This document shows, piece by piece, positions 61,429 to 64,000 of a DNA stretch of 64,000 bases (position 1 is its first letter; each line of letters starts with the position of its first letter). Origin of the DNA: Microbacterium sp. B35-30. GTDB lineage: Bacteria; Actinomycetota; Actinomycetes; Actinomycetales; Microbacteriaceae. Where the stretch lies: positions 1 through 64,000 of the forward strand of contig NZ_MWLQ01000047.1 in assembly GCF_010634855.1 (NCBI RefSeq), written 5' to 3'. The notes beneath the pieces were generated by a model, which did no database searches, was not told the origin of the DNA, and saw only the letters and a program-made list of their open reading frames with translations. The position numbers and the translations under genes were made by a program.

Positions 61429-62511
61429 TCAGGCGTTGCCGCGCCTGTCAGCCGGTTGGTGCCACTCTCCCGGGCTCGAATCCTGGGAGGGTGGCGCTAC
61501 CGAGTGCCGGTGGATGACCGGTCCTCGGATGCGTGTCGTCGGTGCAGCGGTGGGTGTGCGACCCGTCGAGATCTGGTGGAAGAGCTGCTCAGCTGCCCAT
61601 ACGCCCATGTCGTAGTGGGGAAGCTCAACCGTTGTGAGGCCGGGGTAGAGCCCGTCGGCGATGAAGTCCTGGTTATCGAAGCCAACGATCGACACTTCCT
61701 GCGGGATCCGGAGGTGCAGCTCGGCGGCGGCGCGGTACACGCCCATCGCGAGGCGGTCGTTGAAGCAGAAGATGCCGGTCGGCCGGTCGCTGTTTTCCAA
61801 GAGGCGTCGTGCCGCCTGGTAGCCGCCCTCGGGATCGGCGTCCGCGGCGATCACCTGCAGGTCCTCGTGGGCGAGCCCCCACGCTGCGGCGCGTCGACGG
61901 AAACCCTCTTCTCGGCCGAACGCGGCGGGTATGTCATCGATGTCGTTGATGAACGCGACCTTGCGGTGTCCGGCCGCGAGGAGGACCTCCGCGGCGTCTT
62001 CGCCACCGGCTGCCTCGTCGGGCACCGCCCACGCGACAGCGGGGTCGGCACAGGAGGCGTTGATGAGCACCGTGGGCACGCCGGCGAGTTTCGCGGGAAG
62101 CTCCACGGGGCGGTGGTACATCGCCGCATAGAGGATGCCGTCGACCTGCCGGCGAAGCAGTGCATCGATCTCGCGTTCCTCGACGGCGCGTTCGTAGCCG
62201 GTGTTGACGACGAAGACCACGGAGTCATGGCTGGTAGCCACATCCTGCGCACCGAGGATGATCTTGCCGGCGAACGGTGTCGTGGCGATCTCGTCGCCGA
62301 TCAGGCCGATGGTGTGCGAGCGCTGCGTCCGGAGGCTCTGCGCCAAGATATTCGGGGCGTACCCCAGCCGCGCAGCCTCAGCCAGCACACGTTCACGGGT
62401 CTCCGGATGTATCCGCTTCCCAGGGACGTCGTTGAGCACGTGCGAGACCGTCGTGATCGAGACGCCGGCCGCTGCCGCGACCTGCTTGATCGTCACTCTG
62501 CTCTGCGCCAT
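61429..62511 (-). CDS. LacI-family regulator of the fructan operon
   Basis: The 360-residue repressor has a LacI headpiece (VTIKQVAAAAGVSITTVSHV, hinge LAQSLRTQRSHTIGLI) and core (LYAAMYHRPVEL, VPTVLINASC, FCFNDRLAMGVYRAA, SIVGFDNQDF). I choose the ATG at 62511; one at 62523 is also in frame. The extra C-terminal 20 residues after HSVAPP overlap a hairpin at 61461-61495 that may limit readthrough into the transport genes. A TTGACG-18-CATACT promoter is upstream, and three AATCGTT motifs in the same region are candidate operators. Confidence 0.9.
   Translation of the reverse strand: MAQSRVTIKQVAAAAGVSITTVSHVLNDVPGKRIHPETRERVLAEAARLGYAPNILAQSLRTQRSHTIGLIGDEIATTPFAGKIILGAQDVATSHDSVVFVVNTGYERAVEEREIDALLRRQVDGILYAAMYHRPVELPAKLAGVPTVLINASCADPAVAWAVPDEAAGGEDAAEVLLAAGHRKVAFINDIDDIPAAFGREEGFRRRAAAWGLAHEDLQVIAADADPEGGYQAARRLLENSDRPTGIFCFNDRLAMGVYRAAAELHLRIPQEVSIVGFDNQDFIADGLYPGLTTVELPHYDMGVWAAEQLFHQISTGRTPTAAPTTRIRGPVIHRHSVAPPSQDSSPGEWHQPADRRGNA
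61461..61495 (-). terminator. hairpin overlapping the LacI 3' end
   Basis: GCCACTCTCCC (61461-61471) pairs with GGGAGGGTGGC (61485-61495) with one wobble pair and a 13-base loop. On the minus strand it lies within the last codons of the LacI gene, before the sugar-binding gene, so it could act as an attenuator. The sequence resembles the terminator at 52719-52751. Confidence 0.5.
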
Positions 62512-62856
62512 TGCTTTGCCCAATCGTTTTGCCCGGCATCAGTATGCGCATCGACGCCGTGCTGCGTCAAGTGCGAAAGTGAAGTTGACCGAATCGTTAC
62601 TGGCCGTGGTGCGGCGCTTCCGGATTCTCGGATGCGACGTCCCTGCCTCAACGATTCGACGCGCCGCCCGAGGGTGCCGAGCTGACCAAAAGAACAGTGG
62701 CCCGGCCATCCGTTCAACGTGCCCCAGCAGCGACGAGAGGGATCCAAAAGGAATGAGCAGTCGCCCAATCTTCCGAATGACCAAGGTCTTAGGGGCTCAG
62801 CACGACTTAGGACGATCCCCTGGTTCAAGACCGCCGGTGGGTGCCACGATGGGGGA
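62512..62856. promoter_or_regulatory. divergent promoter region of the LacI and LAL regulator genes
   Basis: No gene is seen in this 345-base stretch. On the minus strand TTGACG (62565-62570) and CATACT (62541-62546) with an 18-base spacer form a good promoter for the LacI gene. AATCGTT occurs at 62522-62528 and 62592-62598 and as AACGATT at 62650-62656; the first adjoins the LacI start and matches the AANCGNTT core of LacI operators. The plus-strand promoter of the LAL gene is not evident. Confidence 0.6.
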
Positions 62857-64000
62857 ATGGCCCGATCGCGGTCCTCGCCTCGAATGGTCGCACGCACGGA
62901 GGAACTGGGGCTCCTCCGCGACGCGTTCGCGCGCGGTCGAACGGGACAGCCCAGCGTTGTGCTCGTGCGCGGCGAAGCAGGCATCGGCAAGACACGCCTC
63001 GTAGAGGAGTTCATCGCGGGCATCGACTCCGACGAATCACCGCCAGTCGTCGTCGCCGTCGGTCAGTGCGTCCATCTCGGAACCATCGGGACACCCTTCC
63101 TACCCGTCCGGCGACTGCTGCGAGCCCTGCGGGGGAAAGTCGGAGATAACGCCTTCCGCGAGGCAGTGCAGGCGCCCGGACGTCTGGCAGTGCTGGGGGC
63201 GATCCTTCCCGAACTGGCGACCGAAGGGCCTGCATCGCTGCCGGGCAACCCCGGGCTTCTCGCGGACGCGATCGAACAGCTCCTTGTGAACCTCTCCTTC
63301 GAGCGCCACCTCGTTCTCGTCCTGGAAGACCTGCATTGGGCGGACGCGTCGACGCTCGACCTGCTGCGTTCTCTCGCCATCACGGACGACGGATCGCACC
63401 TCACGATCATCTGCACATTCCGCCTCGACGACCTACATTCCGGCGATCCGGCCGCTCAGTTCCACGGCGAAGTGAGCGCCAGTCGCTCCGCGACGACAGT
63501 CGAACTCGGCCGACTCGCCCCCGCACACACCGCCGAGCTCATCGGCGAGCTCTCGCCCGGCCTGGACCCTCGCGCGGCGGCGCGGGTCGCGGCGCGCAGC
63601 GAGGGCGTCCCCTTCATCGTGGAAGAACTGGTCGGGGTCGACGACGGCACCCTCCCCTCGACCCTGCGCGACATCGTGCTGGCGCGCATCGCGCGTCTGT
63701 CGCCCGATGCGAGGAATGCCGTGTCCGCACTTGCCGTGGGCGGCGACCGCGTCGACCACGCCGTCTTCGCGGAGATCGATGCGCGGGCAACGGCCGCGTC
63801 CATGCGAGAAGCGATTGAGTCACGCGTGCTCGTCGCAACCGACGGCGCGTACCAGTTCCGCCACGCACTCATCCGCGAGGCCGTCTACAACGAACTCCTT
63901 CCCGGCGAGCGCGCCGCGCTGCACGAGCAGTATGCGCGCGCCCTTCAGCCCCGTCTCGATGACGGGGAAACAAGACTTGCGACGGCCGCCGCGGAGCATT
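62857..64000 (+). CDS. LuxR/LAL-type AAA regulator, 3' end beyond window
   Basis: The frame is open from ATG 62857 to the window end (381 codons). The N-terminal AAA ATPase has Walker A RGEAGIGKTRLVEEF (near residue 40), Walker B LVLVLEDLHWADAST (near 150) and SEGVPFIVEEL and FRHALIREAVYNELLPGER, which are hallmarks of LAL-type regulators that end in a LuxR helix-turn-helix. The C-terminal domain is outside the window. A second in-frame ATG at 62884 may be the real start (MVARTEELGLLRDAF). It is divergent from the fructan LacI gene; target unknown. Confidence 0.88.
   Translation, partial: MARSRSSPRMVARTEELGLLRDAFARGRTGQPSVVLVRGEAGIGKTRLVEEFIAGIDSDESPPVVVAVGQCVHLGTIGTPFLPVRRLLRALRGKVGDNAFREAVQAPGRLAVLGAILPELATEGPASLPGNPGLLADAIEQLLVNLSFERHLVLVLEDLHWADASTLDLLRSLAITDDGSHLTIICTFRLDDLHSGDPAAQFHGEVSASRSATTVELGRLAPAHTAELIGELSPGLDPRAAARVAARSEGVPFIVEELVGVDDGTLPSTLRDIVLARIARLSPDARNAVSALAVGGDRVDHAVFAEIDARATAASMREAIESRVLVATDGAYQFRHALIREAVYNELLPGERAALHEQYARALQPRLDDGETRLATAAAEH

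Noticed and set aside
1..64000. tRNA, rRNA, CRISPR arrays, transposases and integrases
   Set aside because: None was recognised by eye; small RNAs and divergent mobile remnants cannot be excluded without covariance-model and profile searches.

Overview
The window comes from a high-GC actinobacterium, most probably a Microbacteriaceae member close to Microbacterium. The evidence is GC-rich third codon positions, frequent GGATGC codon pairs, GTG/TTG starts, ATGA/GTGA stop-start overlaps, and typical families (a DUF7882 protein, DUF2255, a DevS-like GAF kinase, BTAD regulators). I saw no rRNA, tRNA, CRISPR array or transposase. All calls rest on reading motifs and gene order; no database search was possible.

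Layout. 0-2.4 kb: end of a histidine-degradation operon (hutF 3' part, hutI). 2.4-4.7 kb: small membrane and LRR proteins, a nucleotidyltransferase and an ABM protein. 4.8-9.2 kb: two alpha/beta hydrolase genes divergent from an ECF41-type sigma factor with a fused NTF2 tail, then an OhrR-like repressor and an SDR. 9.3-14.3 kb: membrane protein, lipoprotein, a DevS/DevR-like two-component pair, a DUF7882 gene preceded by a DevR-box-like site, and a PPOX gene. 14.3-20 kb: a frameshifted beta-glucoside PTS gene, then a scrambled patch holding a broken copy of the cupin region, two decayed copies of the lipoprotein gene, a cupin, an aldo/keto reductase, DUF2255 and a frameshifted SDR. 20.0-26.8 kb: a complete type I Wadjet (jetABCD) anti-plasmid operon. 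27.0-31.8 kb: a 1115-residue BTAD/nSTAND1/WD40-like regulator followed by a secreted vanadium-haloperoxidase-like protein whose promoter region carries SARP-style heptamer repeats.

32.1-40.0 kb: a tightly coupled hydroxamate siderophore operon (desABCD) behind an iron box, extended by a cytoplasmic Ntn-type acylase and a second IucB-like acyltransferase. 40-47.4 kb: hydrolase/GntR pair, PhzF, XRE-cupin regulator divergent from an EamA exporter, a broken AlaX, an alpha/beta-hydrolase-LuxR fusion, a methyltransferase and a quinol-monooxygenase-like protein. 47.4-62.5 kb: a two-tier fructan/fructose island. A large secreted GH32 enzyme with four related accessory modules probably cuts fructan outside. 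A CUT1 importer may bring oligosaccharides to an intracellular GH32-like enzyme, and a CUT2 importer plus PfkB kinase may take up and phosphorylate fructose. Two LacI regulators with recognisable candidate operators flank these units. 62.9-64 kb: start of a LuxR/LAL-type AAA regulator that runs off the window.

The most notable items are the Wadjet operon and its STAND-type neighbour, the acylase-extended siderophore operon, the dispersed lipoprotein remnants, the ECF41 promoter candidates, and the fructan locus with an unnamed repeated module. Three genes (PTS, SDR, AlaX) each need single-base indels to read through, so the assembly should be checked for homopolymer errors before calling them pseudogenes.
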